DNA of 64,000 bases, taken from positions 111,453 to 175,452 of the forward strand of contig NZ_BAABEX010000024.1 in the NCBI RefSeq assembly GCF_039540375.1, written 5' to 3'. Numbering within the stretch: the stretch's first letter is position 1; the number at the start of each line of letters is the position of its first letter. The translations under genes were made by a program, and so were the position numbers. Below are positions 24,633-32,779 of this stretch, piece after piece. The stretch is from Acidovorax_G lacteus. Lineage in GTDB: Bacteria; Pseudomonadota; Gammaproteobacteria; Burkholderiales; Burkholderiaceae_C. Below the pieces are notes generated by a model that saw only the letters and a list, made by a program, of their open reading frames with translations, searched no databases and was not told the origin of the DNA.

Positions 24633-27560
24633 ATGAGCAAGACCCTGGTAATCGCAGAAAAGCCTTCGGTGGCGCAGGACATCGTCCGTGCGCTCACCCC
24701 CGTGGCGGGCAAGTTCGAGAAGCACGAAGACCACTTTGAAAACGACCGCTACGTGGTCACGAGCGCGGTGGGCCACCTGGTGGAGATCCAGGCCCCCGAA
24801 GAATTCGACGTCAAGCGCGGCAAGTGGAGCTTTGCGCACCTGCCGGTGATTCCGCCGCACTTCGACCTCAAGCCCGTGGACAAGACCAAGAGCCGCCTGA
24901 ACGCGGTGGTCAAGCAGGCCAAGCGCAAGGATGTGACCGAACTCGTCAACGCGTGTGACGCGGGCCGAGAAGGCGAGCTGATCTTCCGCCTGATCGAGCA
25001 GTACGCAGGCGGCGCCAAGGGCGGCCTGGGCAAGCCCATCAAGCGCCTGTGGCTGCAGAGTATGACGCCCCAGGCCATCCGCGACGGCTTTGCGCAACTG
25101 CGCAGCGACGCGCAGATGGCGGGCCTGGCCAGCGCGGCACGCAGCCGCTCGGAGGCCGACTGGCTGGTGGGCATCAACGGCACGCGCGCGATGACCGCCT
25201 TCAACTCGCAGGGCGGCGGCTTCTTCCTGACCACCGTGGGCCGGGTGCAGACGCCCACGCTCTCGCTGGTGGTGGAGCGCGAAGAAAAGATCCGCAAGTT
25301 CGTCAGTCGCGACTACTGGGAAATCCACGCCAGCTTCCATGCCGAGGCGGGCGAGTACCCGGCCAAGTGGTTCGACCCGCAGTGGAAGAAAGGCGACGAC
25401 CCGGAGGCCCGCGCCGACCGCCTCTGGAGCGAAGCCCGGGCGCGCGAGATTGCCCAGGCCGTGCGTGGCAAGGCCGCCACGGTCACCGAAGAAAGCAAGC
25501 CCACCACCCAGGCCAGCCCGCTGCTGTTCGACCTGACCAGCCTGCAGCGCGAAGCCAATGGCAAGTTCGGCTTTTCGGCCAAGACCACGCTGGCGCTGGC
25601 GCAAAGCCTGTACGAGCGCCACAAGGCGCTGACCTACCCGCGTACCGATTCGCGTGCGCTGCCCGAAGACTACCTGCCGGTGGCCAAGCAAACCTTCGAG
25701 ATGCTGGCCGACAGCGGCATGCGGCACCTCGCGCCGCACGCGCTCACGGCGCTCAACAACGGCTATGTGCGCCCGAGCAAGCGCATCTTCGACAACGCCA
25801 AGGTGAGCGACCACTTCGCCATCATCCCGACCACGCAGGCACCGTCGGGCCTGTCGGAAGCCGAGCAAAAGCTCTACGACCTGGTGGTTCGGCGCTTCAT
25901 GGCGGTGTTCTTCCCGAGCGCGGAATACCAGGTCACCACGCGCATCAGCCAGGTACAAGGCCACCATTTCAAGACCGAGGGCAAGGTGCTGGTCAAGCCG
26001 GGCTGGCTGGCCATCTACGGCAAGGAAGCCGCCGACGAGGTGGAGGGTGCGAAGGACGGCGACAAGGGCCAGAACCTCGTGCCCGTGCAGCCGGGCGAGA
26101 TGGTGCGCACCGAGCATGTGGAGCCGCGTGGCCTCAAGACCAAGCCGCCCGCGCGCTACTCTGAAGCCACGCTGCTGGGTGCGATGGAAAGCGCGGGCAA
26201 GCAGATCGACGACGACGAGCTGCGCGAAGCCATGCAGGAAAAGGGCCTGGGCACCCCGGCCACGCGCGCGGCCATCATCGAAGGCCTGCTGACCGAAAAG
26301 TACATGCTGCGCGAAGGCCGCGAGCTGATCCCCACGGCCAAGGCCTTCCAGCTCATGACGCTGCTGCGCGGGCTGGAGGTGGAAGAACTCTGCCGCGCCG
26401 ACCTGACCGGCGAGTGGGAATACAAGCTCGCGCAGATGGAAAAGGGCCAGCTCTCGCGCGAAGCCTTCATGGCCGAGATTGCCGCCATGACCGAGCGCAT
26501 GGTCAAGAAGGCCAAGGAATACGACCGCGACACCATCCCGGGCGACTACGCGACGCTGCACACGCCGTGCCCCAACTGCGGCGGCGTGGTCAAGGAAAAC
26601 TACCGCCGCTACGCCTGCACGGGCGCAGCGGGCGCGGGCGAAGGCTGTGGCTTCAGCTTTGGCAAGTCGCCCGCAGGTCGCACCTTTGAAACCGCCGAGG
26701 CCGAGGCCCTGCTGCGGGACCGCAAGATCGGCCCGCTCGAAGGCTTCCGCTCCAAGGCGGGCTGGCCGTTCACGTCCGAGATCGTCATCAAGTTCGACGA
26801 GGAGGCGAAGAACTACAAGCTTGAATTTGCGTTTGGCGACGACAAGGGCGACGAGGAGTCTGGCGAACTGGTCGAGTTTGCCGACGAGGCCCTGGGCCCG
26901 TGCCCGGTGTGCGGCGCGGCGGTGCACGAGCACGGCAGCAACTACGTGTGCGCCAAGGCCGTGCCCACGGCCGCGCAGCCCACGCCGAGCTGCAGCTTCA
27001 AGAGCGGCAAGATCATCCTGCAGCAGCCGGTGGAGCGCGCGCAGATGGCCAAGCTGCTGGCCACCGGCAAGACCGACCTGCTCGACAAGTTCGTGTCGAT
27101 GCGCACGCGCCGCGCGTTCAAGGCCTTCCTGGTGTGGGACGGTGCGGCCGGCAAGGTGAACTTCGAGTTCGAGCAGCGCGACAGCAAGTTCCCGCCACGC
27201 AAAACGGCTGCTACCAAAACAGGAGCTGCTCGTGCTTCAGGGGCAAGCACGAGCGCCGCAAAAGCCTCTAAGCCTGCCAAGGCCGCCAAGGCACCTGCAG
27301 CGCCCAAGGCCAAGGCCCCGCGCAAGGCCGCAGCTGGCCAGCCGCCCAGTGCGCAGCTGGCCGCCGTGATCGGCAGCGAACCCGTGGCCCGGCCCGAGGC
27401 GGTGAAGAAGCTCTGGGAATACATCAAGGCCCACAACCTGCAAGACCCGAAGGACAAGCGCACCATCGTGGCCGACGACAAGCTGCGCGCCGTGTTTGGC
27501 AAAGACAGCGCGGGCATGTTCGAGCTGGCAGGCCTGCTGGGCCCGCACCTGGGCGGTTGA
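24633..27560 (+). CDS. topB: DNA topoisomerase III with H1-like tail and C-terminal SWIB domain
   Basis: This 975-residue type IA topoisomerase changes linking number and decatenates DNA. The Toprim domain begins LVIAEKPSVAQDIV; NACDAGREGELIFR and the catalytic Tyr335 in LTYPRTDSRALPEDY follow. Two Cys-rich zinc-ribbon-like segments (CPNCGGVVKEN...; CPVCGAAVHEH...) lie at about 648-800. After residue 865 comes a Lys/Ala/Pro tail resembling histone H1 (KASKPAKAAKAPAAPKAKAP), then a SWIB/MDM2-type domain at about 913-974 (VKKLWEYIKAHNLQDPKDKR, MFELAGLLGPHL). A palindromic repeat (27228-27254) is embedded in frame at the junction. The protein is some 300 residues longer than E. coli TopB. ATG 24633 (MSKTLVIAEKPS) matches the family start. 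Confidence 0.96.
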   Translation: MSKTLVIAEKPSVAQDIVRALTPVAGKFEKHEDHFENDRYVVTSAVGHLVEIQAPEEFDVKRGKWSFAHLPVIPPHFDLKPVDKTKSRLNAVVKQAKRKDVTELVNACDAGREGELIFRLIEQYAGGAKGGLGKPIKRLWLQSMTPQAIRDGFAQLRSDAQMAGLASAARSRSEADWLVGINGTRAMTAFNSQGGGFFLTTVGRVQTPTLSLVVEREEKIRKFVSRDYWEIHASFHAEAGEYPAKWFDPQWKKGDDPEARADRLWSEARAREIAQAVRGKAATVTEESKPTTQASPLLFDLTSLQREANGKFGFSAKTTLALAQSLYERHKALTYPRTDSRALPEDYLPVAKQTFEMLADSGMRHLAPHALTALNNGYVRPSKRIFDNAKVSDHFAIIPTTQAPSGLSEAEQKLYDLVVRRFMAVFFPSAEYQVTTRISQVQGHHFKTEGKVLVKPGWLAIYGKEAADEVEGAKDGDKGQNLVPVQPGEMVRTEHVEPRGLKTKPPARYSEATLLGAMESAGKQIDDDELREAMQEKGLGTPATRAAIIEGLLTEKYMLREGRELIPTAKAFQLMTLLRGLEVEELCRADLTGEWEYKLAQMEKGQLSREAFMAEIAAMTERMVKKAKEYDRDTIPGDYATLHTPCPNCGGVVKENYRRYACTGAAGAGEGCGFSFGKSPAGRTFETAEAEALLRDRKIGPLEGFRSKAGWPFTSEIVIKFDEEAKNYKLEFAFGDDKGDEESGELVEFADEALGPCPVCGAAVHEHGSNYVCAKAVPTAAQPTPSCSFKSGKIILQQPVERAQMAKLLATGKTDLLDKFVSMRTRRAFKAFLVWDGAAGKVNFEFEQRDSKFPPRKTAATKTGAARASGASTSAAKASKPAKAAKAPAAPKAKAPRKAAAGQPPSAQLAAVIGSEPVARPEAVKKLWEYIKAHNLQDPKDKRTIVADDKLRAVFGKDSAGMFELAGLLGPHLGG
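27207..27254. repeat. Palindromic repeat, copy 3 (inside topB linker)
   Basis: GCTCGTGCTT (27228-27237) and AAGCACGAGC (27245-27254) pair perfectly around a 7-base loop. The second module (GCTGCTACCAAAACAGGAGCT) precedes it, so the orientation is opposite to copies 1 and 2. It encodes part of the low-complexity linker of TopB. Confidence 0.8.
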
Positions 27561-27577
27561 GGCCGCACCGAGCCCCC

Positions 27578-27946
27578 ATGCCCATCGCACCGCGCCGCCG
27601 CACGCTGGCCATCGTGCTCACCTTGCTGGCCGCGGCCGCCGTGGCCGCCGCGCTCACGGCCGACCGTTGGACCCCGCAGGCCGGCGTGTGGCTGCAGCAG
27701 GGCTGGCAGGCGCTCACGGGGGCCGGGAGCGCGCCCGCCAGCCGCACGGGCGCGTCTGCGGCCACTGGCAGGGCGACCTCCGCTCCCTCGCCGGCCCCTG
27801 CGCCTGCCGATGCGGCCTCGGTCAGCGCCCCGCGCCCGCGCAAGTGCGTGCAGGGCGGCAGCGTGCTCTACACCGACCAGTCCTGCCCACCCGGCAGCAC
27901 CGAACAGGCACTGGAAGGCGGCAGCATCACGCTGATGCCGCGCTAG
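27578..27946 (+). CDS. Membrane-anchored DUF4124-like small protein
   Basis: The 122-residue protein has an N-terminal membrane anchor (TLAIVLTLLAAAAVAAALTA), an Ala/Ser/Pro linker and a C-terminal KCVQGGSVLYTDQSCPPGSTEQ. That pattern is that of DUF4124-type periplasmic domains, with a conserved Cys pair and Tyr-Thr-Asp. The ATG at 27578 lies 17 bases after the topB stop, so the gene may ride on the topB transcript. Function unknown. Confidence 0.65.
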   Translation: MPIAPRRRTLAIVLTLLAAAAVAAALTADRWTPQAGVWLQQGWQALTGAGSAPASRTGASAATGRATSAPSPAPAPADAASVSAPRPRKCVQGGSVLYTDQSCPPGSTEQALEGGSITLMPR

Positions 27947-28076
27947 CTGGCGCTGCGGCCCCGGGCCGTCTGCCTGGCGGCGTGCATGTCGGATTTTTCC
28001 TAGCCTGCACGGGCTGCTTGCCGGTGCAATCGGGGTGTGTTCCACCCAAGGGGCGGCCTGGTGGCCGCGCACCGTC

Positions 28077-28400
28077 ATGCTCCGTGTTTCCCTGCTGCGC
28101 ACCGCGCTGTGGGCGCTGGCCGCCGTCGGCCTGGTTGTGCCCTGGATCTTCAACCTGCAGTTTTTGGCCACGGGCGGCAGCCTGCGGCCCGAAGTGTTCT
28201 GGCCCGCGGCCTTCGCCAACCCGCTGACGACTGCCATCACGCTCGATGTGTACCTGGCCGCGCTGGCTTTTGCGCTGTGGGTGGCGGCCGACCGTGCGCT
28301 GGGCCATTGGCGTTGGGCGCTGATCGCCGCGTGCTTCGGGCTGGGCCTGTCGTTTGCGCTGCCTGTGTACCTGGCGCGGCGGATGGCGGGGCAGCGCTAG
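28077..28400 (+). CDS. DUF2834-like membrane protein
   Basis: The 107-residue hydrophobic protein has three predicted transmembrane helices (TALWALAAVGLVVPWIFNL; LDVYLAALAFALWVAADRAL; LIAACFGLGLSFALPVYLA). WIFN after the first helix and the ITLDVYLAALAFALW core fit DUF2834. The ATG at 28077 was preferred to an upstream ATG in the same frame. Its stop overlaps that of the convergent AraC-type gene. Role unknown. Confidence 0.65.
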   Translation: MLRVSLLRTALWALAAVGLVVPWIFNLQFLATGGSLRPEVFWPAAFANPLTTAITLDVYLAALAFALWVAADRALGHWRWALIAACFGLGLSFALPVYLARRMAGQR

Positions 28401-29254
28401 TCCTGCGGCGCTTGGCTCTGGGCCCCCACCTGCAGCGGCCAGTGCGCGTCGCCCGGCGTCTGGCCCGATGCGCGCAGCGTTTGCAGCGCCGCGCCCGCCA
28501 GGCGGCGCAAATCGCGGCCCCAGTGCGACTGGTCGTAGTAGCCCTGCGCGGTGGCCAGCTCGGCGGCGGTGTCGGAGGGCTGCGCCAGCGCACGGGCCAG
28601 CGCGCGGTTGAGCCGCGCCGTCACCGCCCACTGTTTGGGCGTGCGCCCCCACTGCGCGGCAAAGCGCCGCTCAAACTGCCGGGGTCCCAGACCCTGACGC
28701 AGACCCTGCGCGTCAGGCGGATGCTGGGCGGCCTGCAGCCACGCCAGCGCGTCGGCGCGCAGCGCATCGCACGGCGAGGGCGGGGCTGCCAGGGCCCGCA
28801 GGTGGTCGAACAGCAAGGCCAGGCGGCGATGGTCGTCAGGGGCAGCGCGCACCGCGTGCGCGGTGCAGGCCCAGGCCTGCGCCGCGGCGGCGGCCTCGGG
28901 TATCCCACGGGCGGAGCGGGTCAGGGCGTCGAGCGGCCACACCACATCGATTTGCGCTTGCGCCCCCGCCCACAGCGCCGGTGCCGCTTCAGGCCGCAGC
29001 ACCAAACCTACGGCATGCACCGGGCCCAAGTGCTGGTACTGGGTGGGCCGCGTGCTGGGGCTGATCCATGCCGCGGCCGGCACGGGTCCATCGCCGCGCT
29101 GCACCGTGCCCGCCAGCCGCAGCACCAGCATGCTGGCCACCATGGCCGGAAACCGTGTGTGCGGCAGTGCTGCGGTGCTGCGCACCACCACGGCGGCTTC
29201 CACCCACGGCATCAGATCGGGCGGCGGCGGCAGGTGCTGGAACATGCGGGCCAT
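28397..29254 (-). CDS. AraC-family transcriptional regulator
   Basis: The protein is about 285 residues, with an N-terminal DUF6597-like sensing region (VLRLAGTVQRGDGPVP) and a C-terminal AraC DNA-binding domain (LGPRQFERRFAAQWGRTPKQWAVTARLNRAL; TAAELATAQGYYDQSHWGRDLRRLAG). The start is uncertain; ATG 29254, 29245 or 29314 are all in frame. It is divergent from the phosphatase gene at 29359, a plausible target. Confidence 0.8.
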   Translation of the reverse strand: MARMFQHLPPPPDLMPWVEAAVVVRSTAALPHTRFPAMVASMLVLRLAGTVQRGDGPVPAAAWISPSTRPTQYQHLGPVHAVGLVLRPEAAPALWAGAQAQIDVVWPLDALTRSARGIPEAAAAAQAWACTAHAVRAAPDDHRRLALLFDHLRALAAPPSPCDALRADALAWLQAAQHPPDAQGLRQGLGPRQFERRFAAQWGRTPKQWAVTARLNRALARALAQPSDTAAELATAQGYYDQSHWGRDLRRLAGAALQTLRASGQTPGDAHWPLQVGAQSQAPQD

Positions 29255-29358
29255 GGTATCCGGCCCGGCGGCCGCGCCAAGCGCCACGCGGGCGACATGG
29301 CGCGCGGCCTGCAACGCCTAAGCTTGCGGTTTTCTGCCACGCCCCGGAGCGCACCGCC

Positions 29359-30105
29359 ATGTCTGCCCCTTCACGCCACCTGCCGCTTTCCGGCGTCACC
29401 AACTTTCGCGACCTGGGCGGCTACACCGGTCACGGGGGGCGCACGGTGCGCTGGCGGCGCATCTTCCGCTCGGACCACCTGGCGGGCCTCACGCCCGACG
29501 GCCAGCAGGCCCTGGCCGCACTCGGCGTGGCCCGGGCGGTGGACTTTCGCGGCGTGGCCGAGAGCGCGGCCTATGCGTATGCGCTGCCCGGCGTGGCTTA
29601 TCACGGCCTGCACATCGAACCCACCGTGGTGCAGCGCGCACAGGCGCTGCTGCGCAGCGGGGCCACGCTCACGGCCGCCGATGCCGTGGCGCTGATGCAG
29701 GACACCTACCGGGGCTTTGTGCACGAGAACGCGCCGCGCTTTGCGCAGCTGTTTGCGCTGCTGCTCGAAAGCGATGCGCCGATGGTGTTCCACTGCACGG
29801 CCGGCAAAGACCGCACGGGGTTTGCGGCCGCGCTGATTCTGCTGGCCCTGGGCGTGCCGCGCGACGTCGTGATGCACGACTACCTGCTCACCAACGACCT
29901 GTACCGCCCGCCGGAAGGCCTGGCTGGCCCCGCCCCGCGCGAGGTGCTGCAGGTGCTCTGGCGCGTGCAGACGGAGTTTCTGGATGCCGCCTTGCACGCG
30001 GTGGACGCGCAGCACGGGGGCCTTGAGCCGTTTTTGCGCGAGGTACTGGGCGTGGACACCGCGGCCCGCGCCGAACTGCGCGCGCGTTACCTCGAAGCGG
30101 GCTGA
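29359..30105 (+). CDS. Tyrosine/dual-specificity-type protein phosphatase
   Basis: The 248-residue protein has the N-terminal SGVTNFRDLGGYTG signature, RWRRIFRSDHLAGLT, and the P-loop MVFHCTAGKDRTGFAAA (Cys and Arg of the CX5R motif). These place it in the Y_phosphatase3 family of bacterial tyrosine or phosphoinositide phosphatases. No signal peptide is seen. The ribosome binding site is CGGAG, 8 bases upstream of ATG 29359. Substrate unknown. Confidence 0.88.
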   Translation: MSAPSRHLPLSGVTNFRDLGGYTGHGGRTVRWRRIFRSDHLAGLTPDGQQALAALGVARAVDFRGVAESAAYAYALPGVAYHGLHIEPTVVQRAQALLRSGATLTAADAVALMQDTYRGFVHENAPRFAQLFALLLESDAPMVFHCTAGKDRTGFAAALILLALGVPRDVVMHDYLLTNDLYRPPEGLAGPAPREVLQVLWRVQTEFLDAALHAVDAQHGGLEPFLREVLGVDTAARAELRARYLEAG

Positions 30106-30467
30106 ACGTCTCGCCCTGCACCGGGTAGGCGCTGCGCGTGCGGCTACCGCCGGGGGCCGCATGCGGCGTTGTCCTACGCCAGCCAGGCGCTTGGCCCTCC
30201 ACAATCGACACGGTCTCCGGGGCCCTGCCAGATCCACCACGCGGGCGGGTTTCCCCCCCTCCACCTGCCTGCGCGGGTGGCATGGCACCCCCGGGGGCAC
30301 CTGGCGAACACGGCCGTGCAGCCGTGCGCATCGTTCCACCGGCGCACCAGTGCGTTGCAGGGGCATGGCCTTGGCGGGTGCGCACAGGCCCCGCATCTTG
30401 GGCACACTGGCGCGCAGCGCACCGCCCGGCCCTTGCCGGGCCGCTGCCCCGCCCCGGAGAACCTGCC
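30106..30467. other. 362-bp intergenic region without a recognised gene
   Basis: This GC-rich stretch lies between the phosphatase and pirin genes. I see no coding frame with a family match, no tRNA and no clear terminator. The GGAG at 30455-30458 is the pirin ribosome binding site. Confidence 0.5.
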
Positions 30468-31550
30468 ATGTCCGCTGCCTTCACCGCCTCTGCTCCTTCG
30501 CCTGCCGGCACCTCGCCCGTGCTGCAGGCCCAGCCGCTGGGCCCGCTGTGGCCCACGCTCGACCCGTTCCTGTTTTGCGCCCATCACGACGACGCCTACC
30601 CCGCGGGCGACGGTGCGTTTGCGCCCGCCGTGCCGCTGGAAGGCCGCCAGATCGGCAGCGACTTCAGCCGCAAGGACGGCTGGAGCATGTACCACGGCGA
30701 CACGGTGCCCGGATTCCCCGGGCACCCCCACCGCGGCTTTGAAACCGTGACCCTGGTGCGCAAGGGCCTGATCGACCATGCCGATTCGCTGGGCGCAGCT
30801 GCGCGCTTTGGCGGCGGCGACGTGCAGTGGGTCACGGCCGGGCGCGGCATCCAGCACTCCGAGATGTTCCCCTTGCTCGATGCCAGTGCGCCCAACCCGC
30901 TGGAGCTGTTCCAGATCTGGCTGAACCTGCCCGCGCGCAGCAAGATGGTGGAACCTCACTTCACCATGTTGTGGAACGAGCGCATTCCGCGGCTGGTACA
31001 CCACGACGCCGACGGCCGCGCCACCACGGTGACGGTGGTGGCCGGTGCGCTGCCCGGCGCAGGCGCGCCGCTGCCACCGCCGCCCGAGTCGTGGGCCTCG
31101 CAGCCCGAAGGCGACGTGGCCATCTGGACGCTGCACCTGGCCCCGGGTGCCCGCTGGACCTTGCCCGCAGCGGGTGGCCAGGGCACACGCCGCATGCTCT
31201 ACTGGTTTGCTGGGCAGGGCCTGCAGCTGGGCGGGGCCGCACTGCCCGGCCATGCCGCTTATGAGATGGTGGCCGCGCACGACTGGGAGCTGGTCAACAC
31301 CGGCAGCACGGCGGTTGAGTGCCTGCTGCTGCAGGGCCGCCCGATTGGCGAGCCGGTGGCCCAGTACGGCCCGTTCGTGATGAACACCCAGCAGGAAATC
31401 ATGCAGGCCATGATGGACTACCGCCGCACGCAGTTTGGCGGCTGGCCCTGGCCCGAGTCCGATCCGGTGCACGGCCCTGAGCCGCGCCGCTTTGCGCGCT
31501 ACCCGGGGCAGACGGTCGAGGAACTGCCAACACCCGCACCCGCCGCCTGA
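30468..31550 (+). CDS. Pirin-family protein
   Basis: The 360-residue bicupin belongs to the pirin family. Conserved metal-binding residues appear in GFPGHPHRGFETVTLVRKG and TAGRGIQHSEMFP; LELFQIWLNLPARSKM is diagnostic. Some bacterial pirins oxidise quercetin, others bind metabolic enzymes; the role here cannot be assigned. ATG 30468 follows a CGGAG ribosome binding site. A terminator lies about 110 bases downstream. Confidence 0.9.
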   Translation: MSAAFTASAPSPAGTSPVLQAQPLGPLWPTLDPFLFCAHHDDAYPAGDGAFAPAVPLEGRQIGSDFSRKDGWSMYHGDTVPGFPGHPHRGFETVTLVRKGLIDHADSLGAAARFGGGDVQWVTAGRGIQHSEMFPLLDASAPNPLELFQIWLNLPARSKMVEPHFTMLWNERIPRLVHHDADGRATTVTVVAGALPGAGAPLPPPPESWASQPEGDVAIWTLHLAPGARWTLPAAGGQGTRRMLYWFAGQGLQLGGAALPGHAAYEMVAAHDWELVNTGSTAVECLLLQGRPIGEPVAQYGPFVMNTQQEIMQAMMDYRRTQFGGWPWPESDPVHGPEPRRFARYPGQTVEELPTPAPAA

Positions 31551-31657
31551 GCACACGCCACCGCGCCGCCTGCCGCGGTTGGCCCCGCAGCCCTCTGGGC
31601 CGGCGGTGCCCCTGGCGGCCCCGCCGAGTGCCCGGCTCAGAGACAATCGCCCCACCC

Positions 31658-31691
31658 GGGCCGCACGCCGTGGCGTTGCGGCCCTTTTTTT
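31658..31691 (+). terminator. Rho-independent terminator downstream of pirin
   Basis: GGGCCGC (31658-31664) pairs with GCGGCCC (31678-31684), followed by seven T (31685-31691). It stands between the pirin stop and the slyD-like start. A -10-like GACAAT (31643-31648) just upstream raises the possibility that it also lies in the slyD leader. Confidence 0.8.
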
Positions 31692-31737
31692 CTTGTTGGG
31701 GCATTTGCCTGTTGAACGCACCCGGGACACCACCGCC

Positions 31738-32208
31738 ATGAACATCACCCAAGACACCGCCGTCACGCTGAACTACAAGGTCACCAGCCCCACCGGCCAG
31801 CCGCTGGACCAGGGCACGCTGGCCTACCTGCACGGCGGCTACGACAACATCTTCGCCAAGGTCGAGGCCGCCCTTGCCGGCCAGGCCGCGGGCTTTGCCA
31901 CCACGGTGGATCTGGCCGTGGACGACGCCTTCGGCCCGCGCGACGAAAGCCTGGTGCGCGTGATCCCCAAAAGCGAGTTCCCTCCGGGGGTGAAGGTGGG
32001 CGGCCACCTGCAGGGGCCCGGCGCCGACGGGCAGCCGCAGTCCTTCCGTGTGGTGAAGATCAAGGGCCCCGAGGTCCACCTGGACGGCAACCACCCGCTG
32101 GCAGGGCAGGCGCTGCGTTTTGCCTGCAAGGTGGTGTCGGTACGCGCCGCATCGGTCGAAGAGATTGCGCACCGCCATGTGCACGGCGCGCATGGGCACC
32201 ACCATTGA
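31738..32208 (+). CDS. FKBP-type peptidyl-prolyl isomerase (SlyD-like)
   Basis: The 156-residue protein starts NITQDTAVTLNYKVTSPTGQPLDQ and has YLHGGYDNIFAKVEAALAGQAAG and the insert-in-flap region DDAFGPRDESLVRVIPKSEFP typical of SlyD. DGNHPLAGQALRFACKVV closes the FKBP fold. The short tail HRHVHGAHGHHH is His-rich as in metal-binding SlyD but much shorter than in E. coli. Likely a cytosolic folding helper with nickel-binding potential. The start at 31738 has a weak ribosome binding site. Confidence 0.92.
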   Translation: MNITQDTAVTLNYKVTSPTGQPLDQGTLAYLHGGYDNIFAKVEAALAGQAAGFATTVDLAVDDAFGPRDESLVRVIPKSEFPPGVKVGGHLQGPGADGQPQSFRVVKIKGPEVHLDGNHPLAGQALRFACKVVSVRAASVEEIAHRHVHGAHGHHH

Positions 32209-32221
32209 GGTCGATGCTGTC

Positions 32222-32258
32222 TGCTATTGAAATGATAGCTTCTCGTGCTTGATTGATA
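32222..32258. repeat. Palindromic repeat, copy 4 (half, cut by IS30)
   Basis: TGCTATTGAAATGATAGCT followed by TCTCGTGCTTGATTGAT reproduces the first module and left arm of the repeat family. The expected right arm (AAGCACGAG...) is replaced by the end of the IS30-like element from about 32259. Confidence 0.7.
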
Positions 32259-32769
32259 AGGGCGGTTTCAAGTCCAAGCGCAACACTTGTATTGGTTCAA
32301 TGCACCGAATCAGGCTGCTGCGTCAGACGCTGCAGATGTTGGGCATACACCTCCAGCGGAGTGCTATAGCCCAGCGTCATCCGCGGCCTGCCATTGAGCT
32401 CGTCGGCCACCGCGTCAAGCTGTTCCTGGCTGTAGCCGCTCAGATCCGTGCCTTTGGGGAAGTACTGGCGCAGCAGCCCGTTGGTGTTTTCGTTGCTGCC
32501 CCGCTGCCAGGGTTTGTAAGGGTCGCAGAAGTACACCTTCATGCCCGTGCGCTGGCTGAGCTGGGCGTGCTGGGCCATCTCGCTTCCCCGGTCGTAGGTC
32601 AGGCTCTGGCGCATCGGTGCAGCAATGCGGTTGAGCTTGTCACTAAACGCCTGCAGCACGTGCGCCGCTGTGGCCGGGTGAGGATGGGGCAGCTTGACTA
32701 GCAGCACCAATCGCGTGGTGCGCTCGACCAGCGTGCCGATGGCGCTGGCGTTGTTCGCCCCTTTGATGA
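32259..32769 (-). mobile_element. IS30-family insertion sequence, one end (truncated at assembly gap)
   Basis: The segment carries the 3' part of an IS30-type transposase gene and about 38 bases of terminal non-coding DNA ending in GGGCGGTTTCAAGTCCAAGC. The remainder is lost in the N run. The exact inverted-repeat boundary cannot be fixed without the other end. Confidence 0.8.
32297..32769 (-). pseudogene. IS30-family transposase, C-terminal fragment
   Basis: About 157 residues of the DDE catalytic core remain. TYDRGSEMAQHAQLS contains the second catalytic Asp, and KPWQRGSNENTNGLLRQYFPKG with the catalytic Glu is the IS30 signature; ADELNGRPRMTLGYSTPLEVY is the typical end. The fragment is cut by the gap at 32770, not by an observed mutation, so the complete element may be functional in the real genome. 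Its frame appears fused across the N run to the chemoreceptor only by chance. Confidence 0.85.
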
Positions 32770-32779
32770 NNNNNNNNNN
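32770..32779. other. Assembly gap 2 (ten N)
   Basis: A run of N joins the IS30 fragment to a chemoreceptor N-terminal half. Both neighbours are multicopy sequence types, so contigs broke here and the true gap length is unknown. Confidence 0.98.

Noticed and set aside
23082..26933. 1283-residue frame containing BirA
   Set aside because: The real BirA starts at 23933; the rest is antisense to topB and low-complexity.
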